From positions 1 to 64,000 of the forward strand of contig CAILKE010000078.1 of NCBI GenBank assembly GCA_903834765.1: a DNA stretch of 64,000 nucleotides, read 5' to 3'. The notes below the pieces were generated by a model that saw only the letters and a list, made by a program, of their open reading frames with translations, was not told the DNA's origin and made no database searches. Positions 1 to 8,595 of this stretch are shown here, in pieces. Every line of letters starts with the position of its first letter. The stretch's first letter is position 1. This stretch comes from an uncultured Bacteroidota bacterium (lineage in GTDB: Bacteria; Bacteroidota; Bacteroidia; B-17B0; Aurantibacillaceae). Position numbers and translations under genes: made by a program.

Positions 1-75
1 TATTGGAAGTATAACCAATATAAATTTTATTGTGGTTTTCTGAATATAAAATATATACTGTAAACATATCTCAAC

Positions 76-105
76 AAAAAAACCTGTCCTTATTAAAAGA
101 ACAGG
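76..105 (-). terminator. Rho-independent terminator of the tRNA pair
   Basis: On the minus strand CCTGTTC (105-99) pairs with GGACAGG (89-83), seven pairs including one G-U, and is followed by seven T residues (82-76). It lies five bases past the 3' end of tRNA-Met, so it should end the tRNA-Arg/tRNA-Met transcript. Confidence 0.85.
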
Positions 106-110
106 CTTTG

Positions 111-184
111 TAGCGAGAAGGAGATTTGAACTCCTGACCTTCGGGTTATGAATCCGATGCTCTAACCAACTGAGCTACCTCGCC
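111..184 (-). tRNA. tRNA-Met (CAT anticodon)
   Basis: A 74-nt cloverleaf can be folded on the minus strand. The acceptor stem has G-U pairs at both ends, the D stem is GCTC/GAGC, the anticodon loop is TTCATAA with anticodon CAT, and the T arm carries TTCAAAT. The 3' CCA is not encoded. A CAT anticodon can be elongator Met, initiator Met or lysidine-modified Ile. The first acceptor pair (G-U) is paired, which argues against an initiator, so elongator Met is the best call. One mismatch (A-C) sits at the base of the anticodon loop. Confidence 0.92.
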
Positions 185-244
185 ATTTTTTTAAAGAACT
201 CTCTTTTAAAAATAAAACCCTCTGATAGCAAAGGGTTTTATTTG

Positions 245-318
245 TGATCGTGTAGGGATTCGAACCCCAAACCTTCTCATCCGTAGTGAGATGCTCTATC
301 CAGTTGAGCTACACAACC
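245..318 (-). tRNA. tRNA-Arg (ACG anticodon)
   Basis: A 74-nt cloverleaf on the minus strand has the acceptor GGTTGTG paired with CACGATC (one G-T and one T-G pair), D stem GCTC/GAGC, anticodon stem TCTCA/TGAGA around the loop CTACGGA (anticodon ACG), and T loop TTCGAAT. No CCA is encoded. The anticodon A is normally deaminated to inosine to read CGN codons. It lies 60 nt upstream of tRNA-Met in the same transcript. Confidence 0.95.
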
Positions 319-337
319 AATCCAAAAAATTGGAGTG

Positions 338-368
338 CAAATATACTTATTTTACTTAAATTGCAAAA
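338..368 (-). promoter_or_regulatory. Promoter of the tRNA-Arg/tRNA-Met transcript
   Basis: Minus strand TTTTG (368-364), 18-nt spacer, TATATTTG (345-338). This is a full match to the Bacteroidota -33 TTTG and -7 TAnnTTTG boxes. The -7 box ends 19 nt upstream of the first base of tRNA-Arg. Confidence 0.75.
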
Positions 369-386
369 CATTTTTTAATCATTTTT

Positions 387-1196
387 ATGCAATCATTGAT
401 CGAATCTATCTGGGAGAACAGAGCATTATTAAAAGAAGCCAAAAACCAAGAGGCTATTAAAAACATTATTGAACAATTAGATAAAGGAGTTATTCGTGTA
501 GCAGAGCCAAAAGCCGATGGATCATGGCAAGTAAATGATTGGATAAAAAAAGCAGTTATCCTATATTTTCCTATTCAGCAAATGCAAACTATGGAATTAA
601 AACCCTTTGAGTTTCATGACAAAATGCAATTAAAAACTAATTACGCACAATCAGAAGTGAGAGTCGTACCAGGTGCTATTGCTAGATATGGTGCTTTTAT
701 TGCCAAAGGTGTAATTATGATGCCTAGTTTTGTAAACATAGGTGCATTTGTAGATGAAGGAACAATGGTAGATACATGGGCAACTGTTGGTAGTTGTGCG
801 CAAATAGGCAAACATGTTCATTTGAGCGGAGGCGTTGGTATTGGTGGCGTTTTAGAGCCCGTGCAAGCTGCTCCTGTTATTATTGAAGATGGTGCTTTTA
901 TTGGTTCTCGATGTATTGTTGTTGAAGGTGTAAGAATTGGAAAAGAGGCTGTATTAGGTGCTAATGTTTGCTTAACACAATCTACTAAAATTATAGATGT
1001 AACAAATGACACGCCCATTGAAACAAAAGGTTTCGTTCCACCACGCAGTGTAGTTATTCCTGGTTCATATTCTAAACAATTTCCATCCGGCGAATACCAA
1101 GTGCCTTGTGCTTTAATTATTGGTAAACGAAAAGAAAGCACTGATTTGAAAACATCATTAAATGATGCGCTTAGAGAGCATAACGTGGCCGTTTAA
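387..1196 (+). CDS. dapD: 2,3,4,5-tetrahydropyridine-2,6-dicarboxylate N-succinyltransferase
   Basis: DapD transfers succinyl from succinyl-CoA to tetrahydrodipicolinate in the succinylase branch of lysine and meso-diaminopimelate synthesis, in the cytoplasm. The 269-residue length matches the family (about 270). An all-alpha N-terminal domain covers residues 1-95. A left-handed beta-helix of hexapeptide repeats follows from about 96 to 205, with the family stretches VDTWATVGSCAQIG and GGVGIGGVLEP. The C-terminal PSGEYQVPCALIIGKR is typical of the CoA-binding end. The ATG at 387 gives the full N-terminus, with no Shine-Dalgarno sequence. It is a single gene between the tRNAs and the cobalamin riboswitch. 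Confidence 0.97.
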   Translation: MQSLIESIWENRALLKEAKNQEAIKNIIEQLDKGVIRVAEPKADGSWQVNDWIKKAVILYFPIQQMQTMELKPFEFHDKMQLKTNYAQSEVRVVPGAIARYGAFIAKGVIMMPSFVNIGAFVDEGTMVDTWATVGSCAQIGKHVHLSGGVGIGGVLEPVQAAPVIIEDGAFIGSRCIVVEGVRIGKEAVLGANVCLTQSTKIIDVTNDTPIETKGFVPPRSVVIPGSYSKQFPSGEYQVPCALIIGKRKESTDLKTSLNDALREHNVAV

Positions 1197-1293
1197 AAAG
1201 TTCTATAAAAAATCAACCATGAATTTCATTTGAATTACAACAGATAATTCCTTTGACTGTGCTTTATACTAGTTCCCATTAAATAAATTTAAT

Positions 1294-1301
1294 TACATTT
1301 G
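1294..1301 (+). promoter_or_regulatory. -7 box upstream of the cobalamin riboswitch
   Basis: TACATTTG matches the Bacteroidota -7 consensus TAnnTTTG and would start transcription about five bases later, just before the first riboswitch helix. No good -33 TTTG is visible at the expected distance. Confidence 0.5.
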
Positions 1302-1304
1302 CTC

Positions 1305-1507
1305 GTGTTCTGGTTTATTTACTCAGTAAATAATTAATAGGGAATTAGGTGCAAATCCTAAACTGTCGCGCAACTGTAAGTTATTAGGTTGTTTTACAAA
1401 ATGCCATTGTGTTGCCCATCAACATGAGAAGGCGTAAAACAAGATACAACAAGTCAGGAGACCTGCCAAAACACAAACACTAAATACCCTCGCGATTGGG
1501 GTTGTGG
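1305..1507 (+). promoter_or_regulatory. Cobalamin (B12) riboswitch
   Basis: The aptamer is recognised from its ordered conserved blocks: TAGGTGCAAATCCTA (about 1346-1360), the core ACTGTCGCGCAACTGTAA (about 1362-1379), ATGCCATTG (1401-1409), GAGAAGGCG (about 1426-1434), and the B12 box GTCAGGAGACCTGCC (1453-1467). Downstream, ACCC...GGGT (about 1487-1502) forms a hairpin whose loop contains CGCGA, the exact complement of TCGCG in the aptamer. That is the expected L5-L13 kissing loop. The hairpin ends a few bases before an ATG at 1511, which suggests translational control. The aptamer call is from sequence; the kissing loop is inferred from complementarity. Confidence 0.93.
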
Positions 1508-1510
1508 ATT

Positions 1511-1810
1511 ATGCAGACAAAACAGAAAAGTACATATTACTCTCGCTGTTGTATTCAATTTGAATGCAAAGTTGATGATATTATAAACTGTCAAAGTAAA
1601 AGTGTATCTCTTTCACCCCAAACAAATAAATTTTTTTTAGCCACGAAGCGACAATTTTTACCTGCAAATTGTTTAATCTCCATTAATACTATGCTAATGT
1701 GTAATCCTAAAACACCAATACATGTTTATTCAACAGATAAAATATATAAACCCTTGGAGTTAGAACTTCAAACACCAAATAAAAATAATAAAATCACAAA
1801 AGGATTTTGA
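1511..1810 (+). CDS. Unrecognised small cysteine-rich ORF directly after the riboswitch (doubtful)
   Basis: An open frame of 99 codons starts with ATG four bases past the putative regulatory hairpin of the cobalamin riboswitch and ends 30 bases before the TonB receptor. The predicted protein has six cysteines (a CC pair near residue 13 and single cysteines at roughly 20, 29, 55 and 66), no signal peptide and no membrane helix. I do not recognise a family. Its position is where a riboswitch-controlled start codon is expected, which argues for translation. Its composition is not clearly protein-like, and an open frame of this length can arise by chance in AT-rich DNA. It may instead be a leader ORF or a decayed gene. 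Confidence 0.3.
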   Translation: MQTKQKSTYYSRCCIQFECKVDDIINCQSKSVSLSPQTNKFFLATKRQFLPANCLISINTMLMCNPKTPIHVYSTDKIYKPLELELQTPNKNNKITKGF

Positions 1811-1840
1811 TTTGCTGACATAGAATTGAAAAATTAAAAA

Positions 1841-3778
1841 TTGAAAAAATATTCTATATACATAGCATTGTCTAATAAAATTAATTTTTATCTCTCGATA
1901 AGCTTTGTAATTAGTATTAGCGTCACTCAGGCACAACACAAAGATTCTTTAACTCATCAATTATTGGAAGTAACTATTACAGAAACTAAACAACAAATCT
2001 TACAAGCCTCTAAAAAAACCACATTAATTGACAGTTTAATATTAGAACGCTATAATACCTCGTCGTTAGCTGATCTATTATCGAATCAATCTGCAATACA
2101 TATTAAATCATACGGTAATGGGAATTTAGCGACAACAAGCATTCGTGGCGGAAATGCGAGTCAAACAGCAGTATTATGGAATGGATTGAATATACAAAAC
2201 CCTATGTTAGGGCAAACCGATTTAAGCCTTTTACCTAACTTGCTATTTCAAAACATCTCTCTTGAATATGGCGGAGGCAGTGCCTTAAACGGCAGTGGTG
2301 CTATTGGCGGTAGCATCCAATTACGAAATACAAATTCATTTAATAAAGGATTTGCAACAACGTTACAAGTGAGTGGTGGAAGTTTTGATACAAAAAAGCT
2401 TGCAACTTCTATTCAATTAAGTTATAAAAGAATGAGTTCTAACACTCGCATCTATTACACAAGTTCGCAAAACAATTATAGTTATAACGATACAATGGAT
2501 AAAGTAAGTCCTAATAAAAAAATCGCTCACGCCGATTACCTCACTAAAGGCTTATTACAAGAGCTTTCCTTTTTATTAACTCCGAATCAAATCATGAATG
2601 TGCGCTTGTGGTATAATACTACGCATCGAAATTTACCTTCGTATACGAACACGATTAGTAAACAAAGTCAAGATGATGAAAACTTAAAAATAAATGCCGA
2701 TTGGAATTATAGTAAACGAAACTTAAAATCAATTATTCGTTTTGCTTACTTTAAAGATGGTTTAAATTACACAGACAGTTCAACTAATATATACTCTAAA
2801 ACTACTGTTAATAATATCATTTTAGAGAGTGACAACACCTATACACTAAAGCATCATACCTTTCATATTGGCGCAAATGGAACATCTTACAAATCAGATG
2901 CAATAACATACGATGCTATTTATACATTAAATAAACTTGCTTTTTTTGCAGCCTATAAAATACAAGCCCTTAAATCAAAATTAAATTATAACATTTCCAT
3001 TCGTAAGGAATTTACAAATCTAACTTCTATTCCTTTCACAGGAAACACTGGCATTCACTATCAAATACATAAATACCTTGCTGCTAAAATAAATGCAAAT
3101 ACTTCTTTTAGACAACCAACCTTAAACGATCTTTACTGGAATCCAGGAGGAAACCCAAATTTAAAACCAGAGCAAGCCTACGAATTTGATGGAGGATTAG
3201 AATTCAAATTACAGAAAAAAAATGTGTCGCTATTGTTTGAAGGAACTTATTTTAATAGGCATACAAGCAATTGGATCATTTGGTTGCCAAGCCTAAATAA
3301 TTATTGGTCACCACAAAATATTGCTCAAATATATAGTAGGGGTGCAGAAACAAAAACAGAATTATCATATCATCACAAAGAAGTGTTGATTAAATTAATT
3401 ATTAATACGTCATATGTCTTAGCAACAAATCAAACAAGTAAAAGCGAAAATGATAATTCCATTGGCAGACAATTAATCTATACGCCTCGTTATGCAGGAC
3501 AAGCAGGCATTTACATCACATACAAAAAAGCGAGTCTCTTATTTAATCAAACCTATACGGGATATCGATTTACCACAACAGACAATTCAGCTTGGTTAAC
3601 GCCATATTATACAGCAAACATCAAAGCATCGTATAATTATTCTGTTAAAAAAATGAATATTGAGGTCTTCGGAAGTATTAATAACCTGTTTAATAAAAAT
3701 TATACGGTTGTCTCTAATCGACCTATGCCTCTGCGAAATTTCGAAGCAGGGATTGTGATCAAGTATTTTAAGAAATAA
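1841..3778 (+). CDS. TonB-dependent outer-membrane receptor, BtuB-like
   Basis: A 645-residue protein with an N-terminal signal segment (about residues 1-32, ending TQAQ), a TonB plug domain (about 60-160) containing TTSIRGGNASQTAVLWNGL and the glycine-rich SALNGSGAIGGSIQL, and a long beta-barrel. The barrel contains the family stretch SFRQPTLNDLYWNPGGNPNL (near 425-445) and ends in a short amphipathic strand. The upstream cobalamin riboswitch points to cobalamin or cobinamide uptake, so a BtuB role is the best inference. The start is TTG at 1841; no ATG is available that keeps the signal peptide. It is separated from the riboswitch by a 330-base stretch holding a small ORF. It converges with the lipoprotein gene. 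Confidence 0.88.
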   Translation: MKKYSIYIALSNKINFYLSISFVISISVTQAQHKDSLTHQLLEVTITETKQQILQASKKTTLIDSLILERYNTSSLADLLSNQSAIHIKSYGNGNLATTSIRGGNASQTAVLWNGLNIQNPMLGQTDLSLLPNLLFQNISLEYGGGSALNGSGAIGGSIQLRNTNSFNKGFATTLQVSGGSFDTKKLATSIQLSYKRMSSNTRIYYTSSQNNYSYNDTMDKVSPNKKIAHADYLTKGLLQELSFLLTPNQIMNVRLWYNTTHRNLPSYTNTISKQSQDDENLKINADWNYSKRNLKSIIRFAYFKDGLNYTDSSTNIYSKTTVNNIILESDNTYTLKHHTFHIGANGTSYKSDAITYDAIYTLNKLAFFAAYKIQALKSKLNYNISIRKEFTNLTSIPFTGNTGIHYQIHKYLAAKINANTSFRQPTLNDLYWNPGGNPNLKPEQAYEFDGGLEFKLQKKNVSLLFEGTYFNRHTSNWIIWLPSLNNYWSPQNIAQIYSRGAETKTELSYHHKEVLIKLIINTSYVLATNQTSKSENDNSIGRQLIYTPRYAGQAGIYITYKKASLLFNQTYTGYRFTTTDNSAWLTPYYTANIKASYNYSVKKMNIEVFGSINNLFNKNYTVVSNRPMPLRNFEAGIVIKYFKK

Positions 3779-3793
3779 ATGTGAAGAGTAATA

Positions 3794-4147
3794 CTACTCG
3801 TACATATTCTTTCGAATATCAATAGTACAATTAGCACCATTGCAATTATTTGAAACCGTAGTTCCGCTACCAGAAAGTTGTATGGATATTGATTTCACAT
3901 TACTCATAGCATTTGCCTTCAACGTAGCATATTGATCTGAATGAAGACTACGCTGAATAGTCCAGTTAGATGAAACAGTTTGATTTATTGTGCCATTTGT
4001 AACATCATAATATTCAACATAAACCTGAGAAGGTAATGAGTCAATCGTCTTTGTAATAGTCACAGTAGCTTCAACAGACACAAGCGTTTTCTTAGTACAA
4101 CCAAATGTAAAAATTACTAAAAGAAATATGACAGAAAATTTAATCAT
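3794..4147 (-). CDS. Small lipoprotein of unknown function
   Basis: A 117-residue protein with a hydrophobic N-terminus and a lipobox FTFGC, so lipidation is expected at Cys17. The mature part is beta-rich and threonine/serine-rich, with two further cysteines near residues 99 and 106 that could form a disulfide. I do not recognise a family. It begins nine bases after the purM stop codon on the same strand and is probably co-transcribed with it. Its stop lies 15 bases from the convergent receptor gene. Confidence 0.7.
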   Translation of the reverse strand: MIKFSVIFLLVIFTFGCTKKTLVSVEATVTITKTIDSLPSQVYVEYYDVTNGTINQTVSSNWTIQRSLHSDQYATLKANAMSNVKSISIQLSGSGTTVSNNCNGANCTIDIRKNMYE

Positions 4148-4156
4148 GTTTTTTTA

Positions 4157-5356
4157 TTAATACTCAAACTTTCCAAACTCCGATTCAATAGTTACTTTTT
4201 TGCCAGCATGTTTCTCTACTCTACCAATAATTTGTGCATCAATGTTAAATAATTTAGCAATAGCAATTACTTCTTGCGCATGTTCTTCTGATAAATATAC
4301 TTCTAAGCGATGCCCCATATTAAAGACTTTATACATTTCTTTATAATCGGTTTTACTTTGCTCGTGAATTAATTTGAATAACGGCGGAACTGGCAACATA
4401 TTATTTTTGATGATATGCACATCATTTACAAAATGCAACACTTTAGTTTGAGCGCCACCACTGCAATGCACCATACCATTGATTTTATTTCCTAACACTT
4501 CAATCAATTTTTTCACAACCGGTGCATACGTGCGCGTTGGTGATAATACTAATTTTCCGGCAGTTACTTTTTCATGAATTGTTTTTCCGTTCACATCTAC
4601 ATAAGAAACATCTATTAAATCAGTCAAATTCATTTTTCCGCAATAGGTAATTTCTTTGGATAAATTCACATCATAAGATTCAGGATATTTCTCTGCAATC
4701 GCTTTACTAAATACATCATGTCGAGCGCTTGTTAAGCCATTGCTTCCCATACCCCCATTGTACTCGGTTTCGTAGGTTGCTTTACCATAAGAAGCCAAAC
4801 CAACAATCACATTTCCAGCTTGAATGTTATGATTAGAAACAACATCCGATTTTTTCATACGACAAACAACCGTGCTGTCTACTATTAAAGTGCGAACTAA
4901 ATCGCCTACATCCGCAGTTTCTCCGCCTGTAGAGCGAATATCAATGCCGTTATCGCGTAAATTTTGTAACACTTCTTCAGTACCATTAATAATTGCCGAA
5001 ATAACTTCTCCTGTTATTAAACCTTTATTTCGGCCAATGGTTGATGATAATAAAATATGATTGGTAGCACCAACGCAAATGAGATCATCAATATTCATAA
5101 TTACTGCGTCTTGCGCAATGCCTTTCCACACGCTTAAATCGCCTGTTTCTTTCCAATACGTATACGCTAAAGATGATTTAGTCCCGGCTCCATCTGCATG
5201 CATAATAATGCAATGCTCATCACTACCAGTTAAATAATCTGGGACAATTTTACAAAAAGCTTGAGGAAATAATCCTTTATCTATATTGGAAATCGCTTGA
5301 TGCACGTCTTCCTTAGAAGCAGAAACACCGCGTAAATTATATTTTAAATCAGACAT
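4157..5356 (-). CDS. purM: Phosphoribosylformylglycinamidine cyclo-ligase (AIR synthase), Bacteroidota type
   Basis: PurM closes the imidazole ring of AIR using ATP, the fifth step of purine synthesis. At 399 residues it is longer than the usual 340-350. The Bacteroidota form is divergent and this length fits it. ATP/substrate motifs are HADGAGTKSSLAYTYW (about 53-68), AQDAVIMNIDDLICVGA (about 81-97) and GGETADVGDLVRT (about 143-155), the last being the PurM-family signature. The ATG start at 5356 gives the standard MSDLKYNLRGVSASKEDVH N-terminus. It leads the small lipoprotein gene. A box TATATTTA lies about 20 bases upstream of the ATG and may be the -7 element. purD is elsewhere, at 45.9 kb. 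Confidence 0.95.
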   Translation of the reverse strand: MSDLKYNLRGVSASKEDVHQAISNIDKGLFPQAFCKIVPDYLTGSDEHCIIMHADGAGTKSSLAYTYWKETGDLSVWKGIAQDAVIMNIDDLICVGATNHILLSSTIGRNKGLITGEVISAIINGTEEVLQNLRDNGIDIRSTGGETADVGDLVRTLIVDSTVVCRMKKSDVVSNHNIQAGNVIVGLASYGKATYETEYNGGMGSNGLTSARHDVFSKAIAEKYPESYDVNLSKEITYCGKMNLTDLIDVSYVDVNGKTIHEKVTAGKLVLSPTRTYAPVVKKLIEVLGNKINGMVHCSGGAQTKVLHFVNDVHIIKNNMLPVPPLFKLIHEQSKTDYKEMYKVFNMGHRLEVYLSEEHAQEVIAIAKLFNIDAQIIGRVEKHAGKKVTIESEFGKFEY

Positions 5357-5484
5357 GAGCGTGTTGTATTAAGGTGTAAATATAAGGCTGAATTTCCGAT
5401 TGTAAAAGCCTTATTTTGCTAATCATATTAACGAAAACAGCTGTCAAGTTAATTGTTAGTTACAATTCAATGATTACATCTAAT

Positions 5485-6030
5485 TTATTTTTTAGTTAGC
5501 TTATAGCCTATTGTTGTTCGAGGTTTTGGCTCTTCTTTTTTCTCTATTAATTCGTCTAAATATCTAAAAACAATTTCCATGTTCTTATCTTGATTGTCCA
5601 ACTTCTTTTTTATTTTTTCAATATCTAACCTCAACTCTGTATTATCTGTAAGCATTTGTCTCATTTTTACAAAAACCTCTATTATTCTAATACTCATCTG
5701 TTTTGCGATTCCACTTCTTATAACATTAGATAGCTGTAAAACACCATGTTCCGAGAATACCATCGGTAAATAACGCGAACCACCTCTGCCATCTTTTGAG
5801 GTCACAATTTGTGACCTCAAAACTTCAAATTCTTGTTCGGTTAATTTAAACATAAAATGTTCAGGAAATATGTCCTTATTTCGTTTAACCGACTGCTTCA
5901 AAACCTTTGTCTCCACTTGAAATAAATCAGCCAAATCCTTATCTAACATTACTTTTTGATTTCTGATGACATATATTTTATTCATCACAAACTCATCAGG
6001 AACTATCACTAAATTTTCTTTCTTTACCAT
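5485..6030 (-). CDS. ORF6N domain protein (KilA-N-type DNA-binding)
   Basis: A 181-residue protein whose first ~100 residues match the ORF6N domain: IYVIRNQKVMLDKDLADLF, then ETKVLKQSVKRN, FPEHFMFKLTEQEF, LRSQIVTSK and RYLPMVFSEHGVLQLSNVIRS. A charged coiled-coil segment follows (about 130-165). ORF6N and KilA-N domains are DNA-binding modules of phage and viral proteins that are also common as single chromosomal genes in Bacteroidota. Upstream DNA has three copies of AGCAATT or its complement (6066-6072, 6084-6090, 6100-6106) that could be an operator. There are no other phage genes nearby, so it is probably an isolated accessory gene. The molecular role is unknown. Confidence 0.9.
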   Translation of the reverse strand: MVKKENLVIVPDEFVMNKIYVIRNQKVMLDKDLADLFQVETKVLKQSVKRNKDIFPEHFMFKLTEQEFEVLRSQIVTSKDGRGGSRYLPMVFSEHGVLQLSNVIRSGIAKQMSIRIIEVFVKMRQMLTDNTELRLDIEKIKKKLDNQDKNMEIVFRYLDELIEKKEEPKPRTTIGYKLTKK

Positions 6031-6233
6031 AAAATAAGCTAACTATAAATTATACTTCAAAATAAAGCAATTTTATAGCAGATAATTGCTACAAAGTATA
6101 GCAATTTAAATTTAAAGATGTGATGATTGAGTTAATCGCTAGTTGAGGATGCTGCTGATAAAACTTATTTCACAAATGATACTAAAAAAACTATTAGGAA
6201 TTGTTAATAATAACGGTATAATAGCAATGAAAT

Positions 6234-6521
6234 TTAGCCAATAGATTGATTACACTTTTTTCGAAGTAATTTGGTAATTAATAAAGTTAAGGGCCATAAT
6301 ATTAACACTGTTATCATTTGACATTTAAAAACCAAAATATTCGGATCTTTTTCAGAGTACAAAATTAAAAAAGGAAAAACCTCAGCCAGAATAAAAATAA
6401 AGTAAAGTATAAGATCTAATATTGCAATTGATGTCTTGTTATAGAGATGAATAGTGCCTAATAGAACGTAAATAAGTGTTATCAAAAATGAAAGTTTTTT
6501 GTTTGATAATTTATTTAACAT
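6234..6521 (-). CDS. Small hypothetical membrane protein
   Basis: A 95-residue protein with three predicted transmembrane segments (about residues 9-27, 32-57 and 66-86) and a lysine/arginine-rich C-terminus, consistent with an inner-membrane protein by the positive-inside rule. I recognise no family. It starts with ATG and lies alone between the ORF6N gene and dxs. The surrounding DNA is very AT-rich, so the coding call rests on its clear membrane-protein pattern. Confidence 0.5.
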   Translation of the reverse strand: MLNKLSNKKLSFLITLIYVLLGTIHLYNKTSIAILDLILYFIFILAEVFPFLILYSEKDPNILVFKCQMITVLILWPLTLLITKLLRKKCNQSIG

Positions 6522-6574
6522 CTCATGCGATTTTTTTTATTTTATGTTTTGTCATCGTGTTTGTTACACTTAAC

Positions 6575-6597
6575 AAATGAAATTAGTAATTTCATTT
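6575..6597. repeat. Perfect 11-bp inverted repeat with a single-base centre
   Basis: AAATGAAATTA (575-585) and TAATTTCATTT (587-597) are perfect inverted copies around G586. The element lies immediately beside the dxs terminator hairpin. It could be an operator for a dimeric regulator or part of the terminator structure. Confidence 0.6.
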
Positions 6598-6598
6598 T

Positions 6599-6632
6599 AA
6601 CACATGTCAGGTTTTGAAATCTGACATGTGTT
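6599..6632 (-). terminator. Strong hairpin downstream of dxs
   Basis: AACACATGTCAG (6599-6610) and CTGACATGTGTT (6621-6632) form a perfect 12-bp stem with a 10-base loop, 13 bases past the dxs stop codon. The T-tract on the dxs strand is short, while a T-rich run follows on the plus strand. It is most simply the end of the dxs transcript. Confidence 0.7.
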
Positions 6633-6645
6633 TTCAATTTTTTTA

Positions 6646-8595
6646 CTAACCTAATTTTACTTCTTTCTTTTCTTTCAGAAGTTCTAACACTTCAGCTGCA
6701 ATTTGTTCGGCAGAAAAACCACAATCTTTATATAATTCATTTGGTTCGCCATGTTCAATAAATCTATCTGGTATTCCTAAACGCTTTACCTGAGCGTTAT
6801 ATTCGTGATCAGACATGAATTCTAAAATTGCAGAACCTACACCTCCAACAATGGTCCCATCTTCGATGGTAATTATTTTTTTGTAACGTGTAAACACTTC
6901 ATGTAACATCGCTTCATCCAAAGGTTTTGCAAAACGTAAATCGTAATGTGCTGGTGAAACACCATCTTTCTCTAAGCCTTCAATCGCTTTCACTGCAAAG
7001 TTTCCAGGATGTCCTAATGATAAAATAGCAATATCTTTTCCGTCTTTTAATTTACGACCAGTTCCAATTTCTATTTTTTTGAAAGGCGTTTTCCAATCTA
7101 CAATCACACCATTCCCACGTGGATAACGGATACTGAATGGAGCTTGTATTTCGTCTAATTGCGCGGTGTACATCAAATTACGTAATTCTTCTTCATTCAT
7201 AGGTGCACTCACAATCATATTGGGGATGCAACGAAAATACGGGATATCAAACGCACCATGATGGGTTGGTCCATCAGCTCCTGCAATACCACCTCTATCT
7301 AAACAGAATACTACTTTTAAATTTTGTAACGCTACATCATGCACCACTTGATCATAAGCGCGTTGCATAAATGAAGAGTAAATATTACAATAAGGTACCA
7401 TCCCCTGCGTGGCTAAACCTGCGCTAAATGTTACTGCATGCTGTTCGGCAATACCAACATCAAACGCTCTGTCAGGCATGGCTTTCATCATAATGTTTAA
7501 CGAGCAACCACTTGGCATTGCGGGTGTAATACCCATTATTTTTTTATTTTGTTCAGCTAATTCTACAATGGTATGACCAAATACATCTTGGTATTTAGGC
7601 GGTTGTGGATCTTTCGGAACAATCTTAATTATTTCACCAGTATCTTTATTAAACAATCCTGGCGCATGCCAAGTTGTTTCATTTCCTTCTTCCGAGAATT
7701 TATATCCTTTTCCTTTTTTAGTTAAAACATGCAATATTTTTGGACCTGGTATGTCTTTTAAATCAGACATTATTTTAGTCAAACGAACAACATCGTGCCC
7801 GTCAACTGGTCCAAAATAGCGGAACTTCAATGATTCAAATAAATTGCTTTGTTTCAATAAAGACGTTTTTACAGCATTTTCTAGCTTACTGGCAATCTCT
7901 TGCGCGTTAGGTCCAAACTTGCTGATTTTACCTAATAAGTCCCAAACTTTATCTTTTGTTTTGTTGTAAGTATGTGAGGTAGTAATATCAGTTAAATAAT
8001 CGCGCAGAGCACCAACGTTAGGATCAATGCTCATGCAATTATCATTCAATACCACTAATAAATTACTGTTCGTAATACCAGCATGGTTTAAGGCTTCAAA
8101 AGCCTGACCGGCTGTCATAGAGCCATCACCAATCACAGCAATGTGTTGTTTGTCAGTTAAGCCTTTGTATTGACTTGCTACTGCCATACCCAAAGCCCCA
8201 CCGATAGATGTAGAAGAATGCCCTACGCCAAAGGTATCATATTCACTTTCCGAACGTTTAGGAAAACCACTAATACCTTTGTAAATGCGGTTTGTATGGA
8301 ACACATCTCTGCGTCCGGTAATAATTTTATGTCCATAAGCTTGGTGACCCACGTCCCAAACTAATTGATCGTATGGTGTGTTAAACACATAATGCAAAGC
8401 AGTTGTTAATTCGACTACACCTAAAGAAGCTCCAAAATGCCCGCCTTTAACGGATACGACATCGATGATGAATTGGCGCAACTCTGCACAGAATTGTTCC
8501 AACTCGTCTTCTTTTAATTTTTTTAAATCTGCTGGCGAATTAACTTTTGCCAATAAATTACCAGGAATAATTCCTGAACCTTTTACAATTTCCAT
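6646..8595 (-). CDS. dxs: 1-deoxy-D-xylulose-5-phosphate synthase
   Basis: Dxs condenses pyruvate and glyceraldehyde 3-phosphate, using thiamine diphosphate, to start the MEP isoprenoid pathway; DXP also feeds thiamine and pyridoxal synthesis. The protein is 649 residues (family about 620-640). Key stretches are WDVGHQAYGHKIITGRR (about 80-96), the ThDP motif GDGSMTAGQAFEALNHAG (about 157-174) and LNDNCMSIDPNVGAL. The pyrimidine-domain signature GIAEQHAVTFSAGLA includes the catalytic glutamate (about 385), and GGIAGADGPTHHGAFD follows near 430. The ATG at 8595 is preceded five bases upstream by a -7 box. ispF, a later enzyme of the pathway, is at 36 kb. Confidence 0.97.
   Translation of the reverse strand: MEIVKGSGIIPGNLLAKVNSPADLKKLKEDELEQFCAELRQFIIDVVSVKGGHFGASLGVVELTTALHYVFNTPYDQLVWDVGHQAYGHKIITGRRDVFHTNRIYKGISGFPKRSESEYDTFGVGHSSTSIGGALGMAVASQYKGLTDKQHIAVIGDGSMTAGQAFEALNHAGITNSNLLVVLNDNCMSIDPNVGALRDYLTDITTSHTYNKTKDKVWDLLGKISKFGPNAQEIASKLENAVKTSLLKQSNLFESLKFRYFGPVDGHDVVRLTKIMSDLKDIPGPKILHVLTKKGKGYKFSEEGNETTWHAPGLFNKDTGEIIKIVPKDPQPPKYQDVFGHTIVELAEQNKKIMGITPAMPSGCSLNIMMKAMPDRAFDVGIAEQHAVTFSAGLATQGMVPYCNIYSSFMQRAYDQVVHDVALQNLKVVFCLDRGGIAGADGPTHHGAFDIPYFRCIPNMIVSAPMNEEELRNLMYTAQLDEIQAPFSIRYPRGNGVIVDWKTPFKKIEIGTGRKLKDGKDIAILSLGHPGNFAVKAIEGLEKDGVSPAHYDLRFAKPLDEAMLHEVFTRYKKIITIEDGTIVGGVGSAILEFMSDHEYNAQVKRLGIPDRFIEHGEPNELYKDCGFSAEQIAAEVLELLKEKKEVKLG

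Noticed and set aside
818..1141. Minus-strand ORF opposite dapD
   Set aside because: It is antisense to the hexapeptide-repeat region of a certain gene and shows no protein-family pattern.
5485..6521. Prophage remnant around the ORF6N gene
   Set aside because: ORF6N proteins are common as isolated chromosomal genes in Bacteroidota, and no integrase, capsid, lysis or attachment-site signals are present.
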